Positions 45,062-55,672 of a stretch of 64,000 bases of DNA are shown here, in pieces. The stretch comes from Caprella mutica (Eukaryota; Arthropoda; Malacostraca; Amphipoda; Caprellidae). Below the pieces are notes generated by a model. That model searched no databases. It was not told the DNA's origin and saw only the letters and a list, made by a program, of their open reading frames with translations. The position numbers and the translations under genes are program-made. Position 1 is the stretch's first letter. Every line of letters starts with the position of its first letter. The stretch spans positions 1 through 64,000 of the forward strand of contig CANNZV010001846.1 in the NCBI GenBank assembly GCA_947561585.1, written 5' to 3'.

Positions 45062-45646
45062 ATTATAATTAGGGTGGTGAGCTACAAATTTATACATTTG
45101 AAGTTAATCTTATTTCGAATTATTCTTTCATTTAAAATATCTAGTTTTTTTATTATCATTAAATAATTTTTATTGAGTGAAACAGTTTACGCTCACGAGC
45201 AAATAATTTGGAGAAACTTCGCTAATAAACACATTTAAAATTTTTATTTGCTAGAATGATATACTTACATGACAAACCTAACGAAATGTAACTATTAAAA
45301 TACAATAAAATAATAAATTTTCGTAGGTGTAATCATGGTTACCAACTATCACAGGGCTCAGCTGCTCAAAATGTAAATGAATAGAATTCTGTAACTCTAG
45401 TCTCCATAAACACAATCTTCAGTACTAGGTAGTATGAACACTAATTTAATTTTAAGAAATGCTATGATTTCAAGTCAGAAAGTAGCAGAGTTGATCCCAA
45501 CATGATAGTCTGGTAGAGAACTTGTGATGTCACTTTTATTTTGATCTGTGATTATTAGAGATCATGGTTACTACTTACAGTAAGTAACCACTAATATGAA
45601 TTATCAATTGAGATACTTACCAGGTAACTTAATTATCAAAATGCTA

Positions 45647-45720
45647 CGCCCCCGGGTGGGCTCGAACCCCCAACCTTTCGGTTTACAGCCGAACGCACTA
45701 ACCAATTGCGCCACGGAGGC
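45647..45720 (-). tRNA. Asn-type tRNA with anticodon changed to GTA (possible pseudogene)
   Basis: Same body as the Asn genes, but the anticodon loop reads CTGTAAA, so the anticodon is GTA (Tyr codons) instead of GTT. U33, the anticodon stem and the acceptor stem are intact. The T-stem has G opposite A at the third pair (GGGGG/CCACC), and one D-stem pair is G-U. TTTT follows. The duplicate at 53359 shares the T-stem and D-stem changes but keeps GTT, so the anticodon change arose after the duplication. Body and discriminator do not fit a Tyr tRNA (no C1-G72, no A73). Mischarging or inactivity are both possible. Confidence 0.75.
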
Positions 45721-46226
45721 CTGATCTACTATGTGAAGTTAAAAATAATAACAATTTTGTATTTCAATATACTGTGAACAATCAGAATGATAAAGTATGG
45801 AGTTTCTCAAATTCAGACGAAGGCAGGTGTTTGACGAAACCTTAAAATGCTCATTCTTTGATGATTTGGGCTTCTGTGACTTCCCCTGGAAGCTTAAACC
45901 ACGTATCTGTGCCTTGTGGGGCTTTAATTCAAAAAAGCTCATCTTCTTCTTCTAGAATAAATTTTATACTTTGAGCTAAGAATACTTTTAGGGTTAACCA
46001 TGAAGTCTGCAACAGGATTCGTCATCATTACATGACTTCAAATCGACTCAAACCTGGATTCAAATGAATGTTCCACCCATTGCAGCAGTTCAGATACATC
46101 TAAGATAATCGTGATTGAAAATAGTTGGTTTTAGTCGCATAGTTTATGGCTAAAGCAAGTTCATTATTTTTTAATAAAAGTACTTTTTAGTAGATTTTAG
46201 TGTAGTTTAACTACTAGTAATGTTTG

Positions 46227-46298
46227 TCTTCCGTGGCGCAGTAGGTTATTGCGTTAACCTGTTATCCAATATGTTAATGGTTCAAGTCCATTAACATT
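46227..46298 (+). pseudogene. tRNA-like relic (Asn-related), copy I
   Basis: CTTCCGTGGCGCAGTAGGTT, then ATTGCGTTAACCTGTTATCC and GGTTCAAGTCC, align with the Asn gene from the acceptor through the T-arm. The stems no longer pair. Lies in the opposite orientation to the intact Asn genes. Confidence 0.5.
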
Positions 46299-46735
46299 AA
46301 CGAAAAATTAGGCATAAACTTCAGCTACTAGCCCTTTCTTCTAGAATTTCCACCATCTACAGTTTTTTGATAAAATCGTTTTGTGATGTGAAAACGTTAT
46401 CGTAGGTTGTTGTATCCGTTATTTTAGTGTACTGCACACTTTATGATTGTTTAATGACCTGGCAGAGGGGGATATGGGGCGGCATGCCTCTCAATATACA
46501 AAGTTTTGATGCTATATCAGCAATAAACTTCAATAATTGTATCTTCACAGACCCCCTACCAAAATCAGCCTACCGGAAAATTAATTGTGCTATGTATTGA
46601 GAACCAAGAATTTCCACAACAAATGGTATTCGTGAAAAATGTCATAAAATTACATCTCTTACCTATATATTGAGTTAAAATATCGAAAATCGGTGGCGGA
46701 TCTAAAGCACAAATTTACCCCTAGCTAGGGTCAAG

Positions 46736-46939
46736 CAGGTAAATTGCTGCACACTAACTAACTGAGGCCTCTAACAACAGAAACATCATAGCTTCAAAAC
46801 ACACGTTAAAAATTTGAATTCATAAATTATAGCATGCACTGCGCTTCTTGTGATAGCTATGCAACATTTCAATGTAATTTCGGTTTACAAAGTTTTAGAG
46901 ACTCACTTGAGAGGGCCGCAATTTACCTATGTGACCCAG
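46736..46939. repeat. MITE family D in the tRNA cluster, copy I
   Basis: Ends AGGGTCAAGCAGGTAAATTG and inverted TGGGTCACATAGGTAAATTG. Same family as the MITE nested in element A (18752, 38294). The open frame from 46834 runs across its edge and is not a gene. Confidence 0.55.
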
Positions 46940-47607
46940 CTCTGCTAAGGTGGATCTTTACTGGGGTTACAGAAAAGGCCTGTATCTCTCCAGTTTCTTT
47001 GGACTCTAGATTTTATGAATTATTTCTGCATTTGAATTATGAGTATGTATTGTTTTATTCGGAAGTTTGTTTTGACAAGTGTCAGTTATTCTGATCAAGA
47101 TAGCTGTTACAATAGTTGTTAACTTCTATACTTTACTGCAATCATGTGCAATGAATAAATCAAATAATTGAGCAACTTTTGTTTTACTTATTTTCTTAAC
47201 CTTCAATAACTCTATATGAAGAATTAACTGTCTGTAAATATGAGAGAGCTTCGATCTCAAGATGATAGTATTTCCTCTGATTTTAGTGCTAGCTCTAGAC
47301 ACAGAGTGAAACTTCTTTCCATTTATCAAATACAGTATTGCTTATAATTGATTTTTTCTTCAAACAATTACATAATAATATCTTTGGTAAGATGAATGAT
47401 TAAGAAATTAAGCAGATATTTAATTATTAGGGAAATGACTGCATTCACAGAGTATCTATTCTGCATTCATGAACAATGTCATCGACGGTGCATGGTTGGT
47501 GAATCTTTTCTAAGAGCCACTTTCCTGTCTGATTTCTTCTTTCAGTCCCTTGTTCATATTTTCCTTTCGACGTCTGCGATGTAGTCTTTAGTTCAGAGGC
47601 AGAGGTT

Positions 47608-47913
47608 TAGCCCCTAATAAAATAAATAAATTTTTTGGGACAACCGTGTGATTAGTATTACTCACGGGACAACATTGGGACATCATTGTCCTAATTGTTG
47701 TCCCAACAATAGTAGGCTTGGGACAATATTGGGACAGTAATGTAAATATTTCCCAACATTGGGAACTTTTCTTGTCCCAATCTTGGGTCCCAACCTTGGC
47801 CCAACAAGTACAAAAAAACAAGGTTATCCCAATCATGGGTCCCAATGTAGTCCCAACTATGTGTTGCAGTCAAGTCCCAATGTTGTCCCAAGGAAATTTG
47901 CCGCGTGGGGCTA
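47608..47913. mobile_element. MITE with clustered GGGACAA/TTGTCCC motifs, copy I
   Basis: Ends TAGCCCC and inverted TAGCCCCACGCGGC. Inside, TTGGGACAAC-type motifs prevail on the left and GTTGTCCCAA on the right, about a dozen in all at irregular spacing. The overlapping open frames (Trp-Asp and Cys-rich) come from the motif repetition. Confidence 0.6.
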
Positions 47914-47960
47914 ATAAACACATTCAAAGTTATTATTTGCTAGAATAATATACTTACATG

Positions 47961-50820
47961 CGTGGCCGGTAAATTCCACCGCGGAAAGTTCACCCGTGGA
48001 AAGTTCCAGCAGGAAGATTCCACCGCGGAAGATTCCACCGGTGTTAAATGCAAGATGTGGAAAATTCTACCGCGGAAGATTCCACCATTTTGAAATAAAT
48101 ATACAAATAAACAGTTTATTTTAAAATGTATTTCTAAGTCTAGGTAATTGACAATTATAAATGAACAAATCTTCCTTTCAAATATTAAACAATTAATAAT
48201 CCATCATATGGGCATTAAATATTTAAATGGTTAATAGTGACAGAATATGACGCTGGTATTGGAACACCAACCTGTGGCAACACTGATAAATTTAGCTTTT
48301 TGAATCTATCAACAGAAACGCTAAAGTTCAGATTTTAATATTTGATACAAATTTTTTTTTTTGCTCGGTTTCATTATTGAAAAGGTTAATACTAAACAGC
48401 AATATGACCAGCATGTTTTTAATGACTATTTATTTAGAGTCAATTTAAATCAGACCTGCTGAACTGCATTTATATTAAAATTTTGCATAGCAAAAGAAAC
48501 TCTATACGTGTAATGATTTATATATCTTATGTGAGTTTAGAAGTTATGATTTTTGCTGCGACCCGCTAGGAGCGCAGCCTAAGAACACCCTCTGATTGTT
48601 GTTGTTGGGGATTTTGCGAGACTAGTCACTACTCCTTCAATAGTCAATCGATTTGATTGAAAAAGAACTTCATATGATAGCCTGACTTATTCGCTACACG
48701 TTCTAGAGAAAAAAAATTTAAAAATAATAATTTTAAATGTCAAAATTTTATAGAATATATAATCGTATGGACTTGTAATTTTTCCGATTTTGCTACTAAA
48801 ATTGCTCATTATTCTTCAATTATGAATTGATTTGGTTGAAACAAGCTTTAATATGTAGACTGGTGTATTTACTACAATTTCTAGAGAATAGAATTTCGAA
48901 AAATTATATTTTAATGGTCAAAAATTAGAATTTTGTAAGGACTTGGAATCTTTTCTGATGGTACCACTAAAATTGCTTCCTCTTTAATAATGATTCGTTT
49001 TACTTGAAACAAGCTTTAATTGGTAGCCTGATGTATTTGCTACAAATTCTATAGAATATTGAAAATTTAATTATTAATACTCTAAATATTTAATTTTATA
49101 TGGACTTATTCATTCTTGTTCCTGGATTAGGTAGTGATTTTTCGTGGTTGGGAAGAGATTACCCAGGTAGCAAGCATTATTCCTGGGATATAAAGGGAAT
49201 AACCCTGGGAAGAAGGATATATTCCTGGGATATTCTCTTGGAAGTGTGCACATCTCTGAATTGGGTGCTACTTTCTTGTGTTTGGGTACAACTTTTTCTG
49301 GTTTGGGTGAAATTTTCTCTGGTTTGGATGCTGTTCTCAGGATGGGTGCAAGAGTGTTATTATAGCTCGGATTTGATAATTTACTATTGTAAGTTTGCCA
49401 CCAAACCTGAGTTGCCAAATATTCGATTGTTTGTATTATTTTTTGAAGACATGTAAATGAATTACCTTATTGGAGCATTAATATTTGTTATTTATTGCTG
49501 CGACCCGCTAGGAGCTTAGCCTAAAAACACCCTCTGATTGTTATTGTTTGTAGATTTTGGGAAAATCGTTACTACTCTTTCAATATTGAACAGATTTGAT
49601 TGAAACAAACTGTAAGTGGTAGTAGCTATGGCTTATTCGCTTTAAATATAAAAAATTGATGAAAAAATATTTACATATAGATTTGTAATTTCATTCGATA
49701 CTGACACTAAAGTTACTTCTCTTTCTATAAATCTATTTGCTCGAAAATAGCTGTAATTCTGTGTGAACTTGATTTTCACTTGCTGGCACATATCGAAGTT
49801 AGGTCTTCATCTTCTATAATGAACTAATTAGATTGAAACAAATTTCTAATGATAGCTTTACTAGATTTATATGATCACTTGAGATGGTAGGAAAGTGAAT
49901 TATGAAATTTTCATTGACTGCGTGATTATTCTGTGCCCCTGGAAAATTGCCATAGTCTCAGTTCTCCCCGGGGAGTATCACCCGGGGTGTTATGTCTTGT
50001 TATTCGTATGTCTATGGTTTCAGATCGAAGCTAGTTAATGTATGCAATTTACCTGCTTAACTCTATGTTCAAAATTAGTTGAAATGCATAATGTTTAAAC
50101 TATAGTTTGTAATAGTTTCAAAACAGATTATTTAACAGTTACAGAAAGTTTCAGCTTTGTATATTTCTTTTTATATAAAAATATATCGATACTAATTAAA
50201 CATTTTATTTCAGTAAAAATGTCAAATTTATTCTTAAATTCCAACTTTTATCGCTGCTGATTTAAATTGAAATATATATTGGTACATTTAAAAACTTGGG
50301 TGATAGATAATATATATATAAAATAAATTTATATGTTATAAACAAAAACAAAATATTATCCTTAATTTCAGTTTCAACATATATATGTTTAAAGGATAAT
50401 CAAACGGAATCTAAATTGTTGGTCACTGGGGCAGTGGAACTTTATTGTTGAATTTCGTCTATTTAAATTATATTAAAAATATAATTGATTCATATTTAAA
50501 AGATCGTTTGATCTGTCTATTCTTTTATGAGTTCGCCATAGCTTATCTCGTTGTTCTTGACTTTACATAACATATTCTTATAATTTCTTAAATTTCTAAC
50601 TAATGAAATGTCGATCGGGTTACCACAATTTTTTTTCTTTATATCAGTTAATATTAAATGTTACACCTTCTGTAAACGAAATCCAATATTATGCGGTGGA
50701 ATCTTCCATGGTGGAATTTTCCGGTGTTGGAATACTTCGTGGTGGAACTTACCAGCGGTGGAACTTTCCTGGTGGAACTTTCTGTGGTGGAATTTTCCGT
50801 GGGAAAATTTACCTAAAACC
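47961..50820. mobile_element. Element C copy I: 2.86 kb, ends made of inverted GGTGGAA motif clusters
   Basis: Flanked by ACTTACATG at 47952-47960 and 50821-50829, a 9-bp direct repeat. The flank of another Asn gene (about 45264-45277, ATACTTACATGACAAACC) looks like the empty site with one copy. The left cluster (47961-48090) is CGGTAAATTCCACCGCGGAA and several ATTCCACCGCGGAA. The right cluster (50690-50813) is the inverse, GGTGGAA.TTTTCC six to eight times, ending AAATTTACC. The interior has degenerate repeats, including GCTGCGACCCGCTAGGAGC at 48556 and 49497. No transposase. A 9-bp duplication fits MULE-type elements, which is inference. Confidence 0.65.
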
Positions 50821-51160
50821 ACTTACATGACATACGTAAATTCAAGAAATGTAACTATAGAAAAAAAATCGTAGGTGCAATCATGGTTACCATCTGTCTA
50901 AGAGATCAGCCACTCAAAATGTAAATGATTTAAAGTCTATAATTCTAGTCTAGTGTGAACAGTAATTTAGCTTTAGAAATGCCGTGATTTCAAGTCAGAA
51001 AGTACCAGAGTTGATCTCAACATGACAGTCATTGTGAGAACTTGTGATGTCACTTTTATTTTGATCTGTGATTATTAGAGATCATAATTAATACTTACAG
51101 TAAGCAGTAATTATCAATTGTGATTCTTACCACGTAACTTAACTATATATCAAAATGCTA

Positions 51161-51177
51161 CGCCCCCGGGTGGGCTC

Positions 51178-51217
<40 letters not shown>

Positions 51218-51234
51218 AATTGCGCCACGGAGGC
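51161..51234 (-). tRNA. tRNA-Asn (GTT)
   Basis: Identical structural body to 43092-43165 with all stems paired, GTT anticodon, discriminator G, and TTTT close after the 3' end. Confidence 0.93.
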
Positions 51235-51607
51235 TTAATCTATTTAGTGAAGTTAAAAATATCAAGAAATTTATCATCCAGTATACTGTGAACAATCTGA
51301 ATGATGAAGTATGTAGTTTCTCAAATGGAGTTTCTCAAAAATAAACATTCATACCTTGAGCTAAAAATACTTTTAGGGTTTACCATGAAGTCTGCAACAG
51401 GGTTCGTCATCACTACATCCAAATCGACTCAAACCTAGATTCAAATGAATATTCCCCCCATTGCAGCAGTTCAGTAACGTCTAAGATAATCGTGATTGAA
51501 AATAGTTTGTTTTAGTCGCATAATTTATGACTAAAGCCATTGCATTATTTTATAATGAATGTCATTTTTAGTAGATTTTAGAGTAGTTTAACTACTAGTA
51601 ATGTTAA

Positions 51608-51679
51608 TCCTCCGTGGCGCAATGAGTTATTGCGTTAACCTGTTATCCAATATGTTAATGGTTCAGGTCCACCTCGGCG
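51608..51679 (+). pseudogene. tRNA-like relic, second type, copy I
   Basis: TCCTCCGTGGCGCAATGAGT, then CCTGTTATCC and GGTTCAGGTCCACCTCGGCG. Keeps more of the acceptor and T-arm than 46227, but the anticodon stem does not pair. Confidence 0.5.
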
Positions 51680-52458
51680 TGTAGCTTTTAAATTCTGTAT
51701 ATTAGAGTCGAATGGGATCATGGGACGAGCTTTGAACTAACTACAAACGAGTAAAGATTGAAACTTCATATTTCTTTTGCTTGTACTATCAAAGAAAAGT
51801 GTATCTGCATAAGTTCATAACGAAAATTTCACAATTTTATAATTTCTTATTATTTTCAAATCTTACCAATTTATCGATGTGTACCCAAAGCAATCCTATA
51901 ATATCTACAAAAATTACAAGTATTAAAGTTTATATTAGTAAACTGTCAAAATCATTACGGTTCACTTCACTCTGACTGTACCATCTATTGCTACCAATAT
52001 GATTATATTGCATTCCAAATTTCATAAAGATTGTTAAATGACAATGTAGCTAACTAGCCAAATTAAAATTTTGGAAATAGTAAAATTTTCATAAAAACCC
52101 CTCGAATATCATGTTAACCCTTTATGCACTGAATGAATTTGAACGTGAAAAAGTATGATATCCATGCAATGTATTGATAATTCTTTCTTTTTATAACATT
52201 TGAAAAAATCCTAATTGACCTTAATTCATGTAAGGGGAAACATGTGTTCTAATAAATGAAAACGTATACATGTTTTTAACCGGTCTCGAATACATTTTGA
52301 TTTCTCCACGTCAGATATCTTTGAATAGTCTATATTTTCAGGTTAAGAAACAATTAAAAAACTGTTTTGTACCTGAAAACTTAACCTTGTAAATTTTAGA
52401 TCAATTAGAAATATATAGACAATATTTTTTATTTATAATTACCTTCAAGAGTCTAGTA

Positions 52459-52530
52459 GCCGTGATCGTATAGTGGTTAGTACATTGCGTTGTGGCCGCA
52501 ATAACCCAGGTTCGAATCCTGGTCACGGCA
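52459..52530 (+). tRNA. tRNA-His (GTG)
   Basis: Same 72-base sequence as 44153-44224 with all stems paired and a GTG anticodon. TTTT about 20 bases downstream. Confidence 0.93.
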
Positions 52531-53358
52531 AGTAGATAGGACTCTTGTTTTATGTTCAAATTCAGTCGAATGAAATAATTTTGATAAGTAGAGATATCAG
52601 CCATGGTAGATCAGTGTCTAAGTTTCGATGGCTACAACTTATATTAGAAAATTATCGCAATTCTGAAATTACTGATTCCGAAGTAATAGTTTATCCCAAG
52701 TTGTATTTATTCAATTAGATTCCAAATATTTTATACAATTTAACAAACTACAAAGACATGTGAATGTTAAGTTATTATAATTAGGGTGGTGAGCTACAAA
52801 TTTATACATTTGAAGTTAATCTTATTTCGAATTATTCTTTCATTTAAAATATCTAGTTTTTTTATTATCATTAAATAATTTTTATTGAGTGAAACAGTTT
52901 ACGCTCACGAGCAAATAATTTGGAGAAACTTCGCTAATAAACACATTCAAAATTTTTATTTGCTAGAATGATATACATACATGACAAACCTAACGAAATG
53001 TAACTATTAAAATACAATAAAATAATAAATTTTCGTAGGTGTAATCATGGTTACCAACTATCACAGGGCTCAGCTGCTCAAAATGTAAATGAATAGAATT
53101 CTGTAACTCTAGTCTCCATAAACACAATCTTCAGTACTAGGTAGTATGAACACTAATTTAATTTTAAGAAATGCTATGATTTCAAGTCAGAAAGTAGCAG
53201 AGTTGATCCCAACATGATAGTCTGGTAGAGAACTTGTGATGTCACTTTTATTTTGATCTGTGATTATTAGAGATCATGGTTACTACTTACAGTAAGTAAC
53301 CACTAATATGAATTATCAATTGAGATACTTACCAGGTAACTTAATTATCAAAATGCTA

Positions 53359-53432
53359 CGCCCCCGGGTGGGCTCGAACCCCCAACCTTTCGGTTAACAG
53401 CCGAACGCACTAACCAATTGCGCCACGGAGGC
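53359..53432 (-). tRNA. tRNA-Asn (GTT) with a T-stem mismatch
   Basis: Counterpart of 45647-45720. The anticodon is GTT, but the T-stem has the same G opposite A and the same G-U in the D-stem. Could still fold; functional status unclear. Confidence 0.8.
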
Positions 53433-53938
53433 CTGATCTACTATGTGAAGTTAAAAATAATAACAATTTTGTATTTCAGTATACTGTGAACAATCAGAAT
53501 GATAAAGTATGGAGTTTCTCAAATTCAGACGAAGGCAGGTGTTTGACGAAACCTTAAAATGCTCATTCTTTGATGATTTGGGCTTCTGTGACTTCCCCTG
53601 GAAGCTTAAACCACGTATCTGTGCCTTGTGGGGCTTTAATTCAAAAAAGCTCATCTTCTTCTTCTAGAATAAATTTTATACTTTGAGCTAAGAATACTTT
53701 TAGGGTTAACCATGAAGTCTGCAACAGGATTCGTCATCATTACATGACTTCAAATCGACTCAAACCTGGATTCAAATGAATGTTCCACCCATTGCAGCAG
53801 TTCAGATACGTCTAAGATAATCGTGATTGAAAATAGTTGGTTTTAGTCGCATAGTTTATGGCTAAAGCAAGTTCATTATTTTTTAATAAAAGTACTTTTT
53901 AGTAGATTTTAGTGTAGTTTAACTACTAGTAATGTTTG

Positions 53939-54010
53939 TCTTCCGTGGCGCAGTAGGTTATTGCGTTAACCTGTTATCCAATATGTTAATGGTTCAAGTC
54001 CATTAACATT
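53939..54010 (+). pseudogene. tRNA-like relic (Asn-related), copy II
   Basis: Same sequence as 46227-46298 at the duplicated position. Confidence 0.5.
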
Positions 54011-54447
54011 AACGAAAAATTAGGCATAAACTTCAGCTACTAGCCCTTTCTTCTAGAATTTCCACCATCTACAGTTTTTTGATAAAATCGTTTTGTGATG
54101 TGAAAACGTTATCGTAGGTTGTTGTATCCGTTATTTTAGTGTACTGCACACTTTATGATTGTTTAATGACCTGGCAGAGGGGGATATGGGGCGGCATGCC
54201 TCTCAATATACAAAGTTTTGATGCTATATCAGCAATAAACTTCAATAATTGTATCTTCACAGACCCCCTACCAAAATCAGCCTACCGGAAAATTAATTGT
54301 GCTATGTATTGAGAACCAAGAATTTCCACAACAAATGGTATTCGTGAAAAATGTCATAAAATTACATCTCTTACCTATATATTGAGTTAAAATATCGAAA
54401 ATCGGTGGCGGATCTAAAGCACAAATTTACCCCTAGCTAGGGTCAAG

Positions 54448-54651
54448 CAGGTAAATTGCTGCACACTAACTAACTGAGGCCTCTAACAACAGAAACATCA
54501 TAGCTTCAAAACACACGTTAAAAATTTGAATTCATAAATTATAGCATGCACTGCGCTTCTTGTGATAGCTATGCAACATTTCAATGTAATTTCGGTTTAC
54601 AAAGTTTTAGAGACTCACTTGAGAGGGCCGCAATTTACCTATGTGACCCAG
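54448..54651. repeat. MITE family D, copy II
   Basis: Duplicate of 46736-46939. Confidence 0.55.
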
Positions 54652-55319
54652 CTCTGCTAAGGTGGATCTTTACTGGGGTTACAGAAAAGGCCTGTATCTC
54701 TCCAGTTTCTTTGGACTCTAGATTTTATGAATTATTTCTGCATTTGAATTATGAGTATGTATTGTTTTATTCGGAAGTTTGTTTTGACAAGTGTCAGTTA
54801 TTCTGATCAAGATAGCTGTTACAATAGTTGTTAACTTCTATACTTTACTGCAATCATGTGCAATGAATAAATCAAATAATTGAGCAACTTTTGTTTTACT
54901 TATTTTCTTAACCTTCAATAACTCTATATGAAGAATTAACTGTCTGTAAATATGAGAGAGCTTCGATCTCAAGATGATAGTATTTCCTCTGATTTTAGTG
55001 CTAGCTCTAGACACAGAGTGAAACTTCTTTCCATTTATCAAATACAGTATTGCTTATAATTGATTTTTTCTTCAAACAATTACATAATAATATCTTTGGT
55101 AAGATGAATGATTAAGAAATTAAGCAGATATTTAATTATTAGGGAAATGACTGCATTCACAGAGTATCTATTCTGCATTCATGAACAATGTCATCGACGG
55201 TGCATGGTTGGTGAATCTTTTCTAAGAGCCACTTTCCTGTCTGATTTCTTCTTTCAGTCCCTTGTTCATATTTTCCTTTCGACGTCTGCGATGTAGTCTT
55301 TAGTTCAGAGGCAGAGGTT

Positions 55320-55625
55320 TAGCCCCTAATAAAATAAATAAATTTTTTGGGACAACCGTGTGATTAGTATTACTCACGGGACAACATTGGGACATCATTG
55401 TCCTAATTGTTGTCCCAACAATAGTAGGCTTGGGACAATATTGGGACAGTAATGTAAATATTTCCCAACATTGGGAACTTTTCTTGTCCCAATCTTGGGT
55501 CCCAACCTTGGCCCAACAAGTACAAAAAAACAAGGTTATCCCAATCATGGGTCCCAATGTAGTCCCAACTATGTGTTGCAGTCAAGTCCCAATGTTGTCC
55601 CAAGGAAATTTGCCGCGTGGGGCTA
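55320..55625. mobile_element. GGGACAA-cluster MITE, copy II
   Basis: Duplicate of 47608-47913 with no difference noticed. Confidence 0.6.
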
Positions 55626-55672
55626 ATAAACACATTCAAAGTTATTATTTGCTAGAATAATATACTTACATG

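Larger units (their letters stand above)
44153..52458 (+). repeat. tRNA-cluster tandem duplication, copy I
   Basis: From one His gene to the next. Copy II is 52459-60165. The difference in length is mainly three extra 198-bp units here (44275-45061). Base-for-base correspondence is offset by 7712, later 7721 and 7707. Several short frames inside (at 46834, 47126, 47396, 47588) are identical in both copies, so the duplication is recent or kept alike by gene conversion. Confidence 0.88.

Noticed and set aside
46834..47094. 86-codon frame identical in both 7.7-kb copies
   Set aside because: Identity only reflects the recent duplication. The frame crosses the end of a MITE and shows no domain. 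The same verdict applies to the frames at 45739, 47126, 47396, 47588, 47691, 47718, 49100, 49110, 50603, 51781 and their duplicates.
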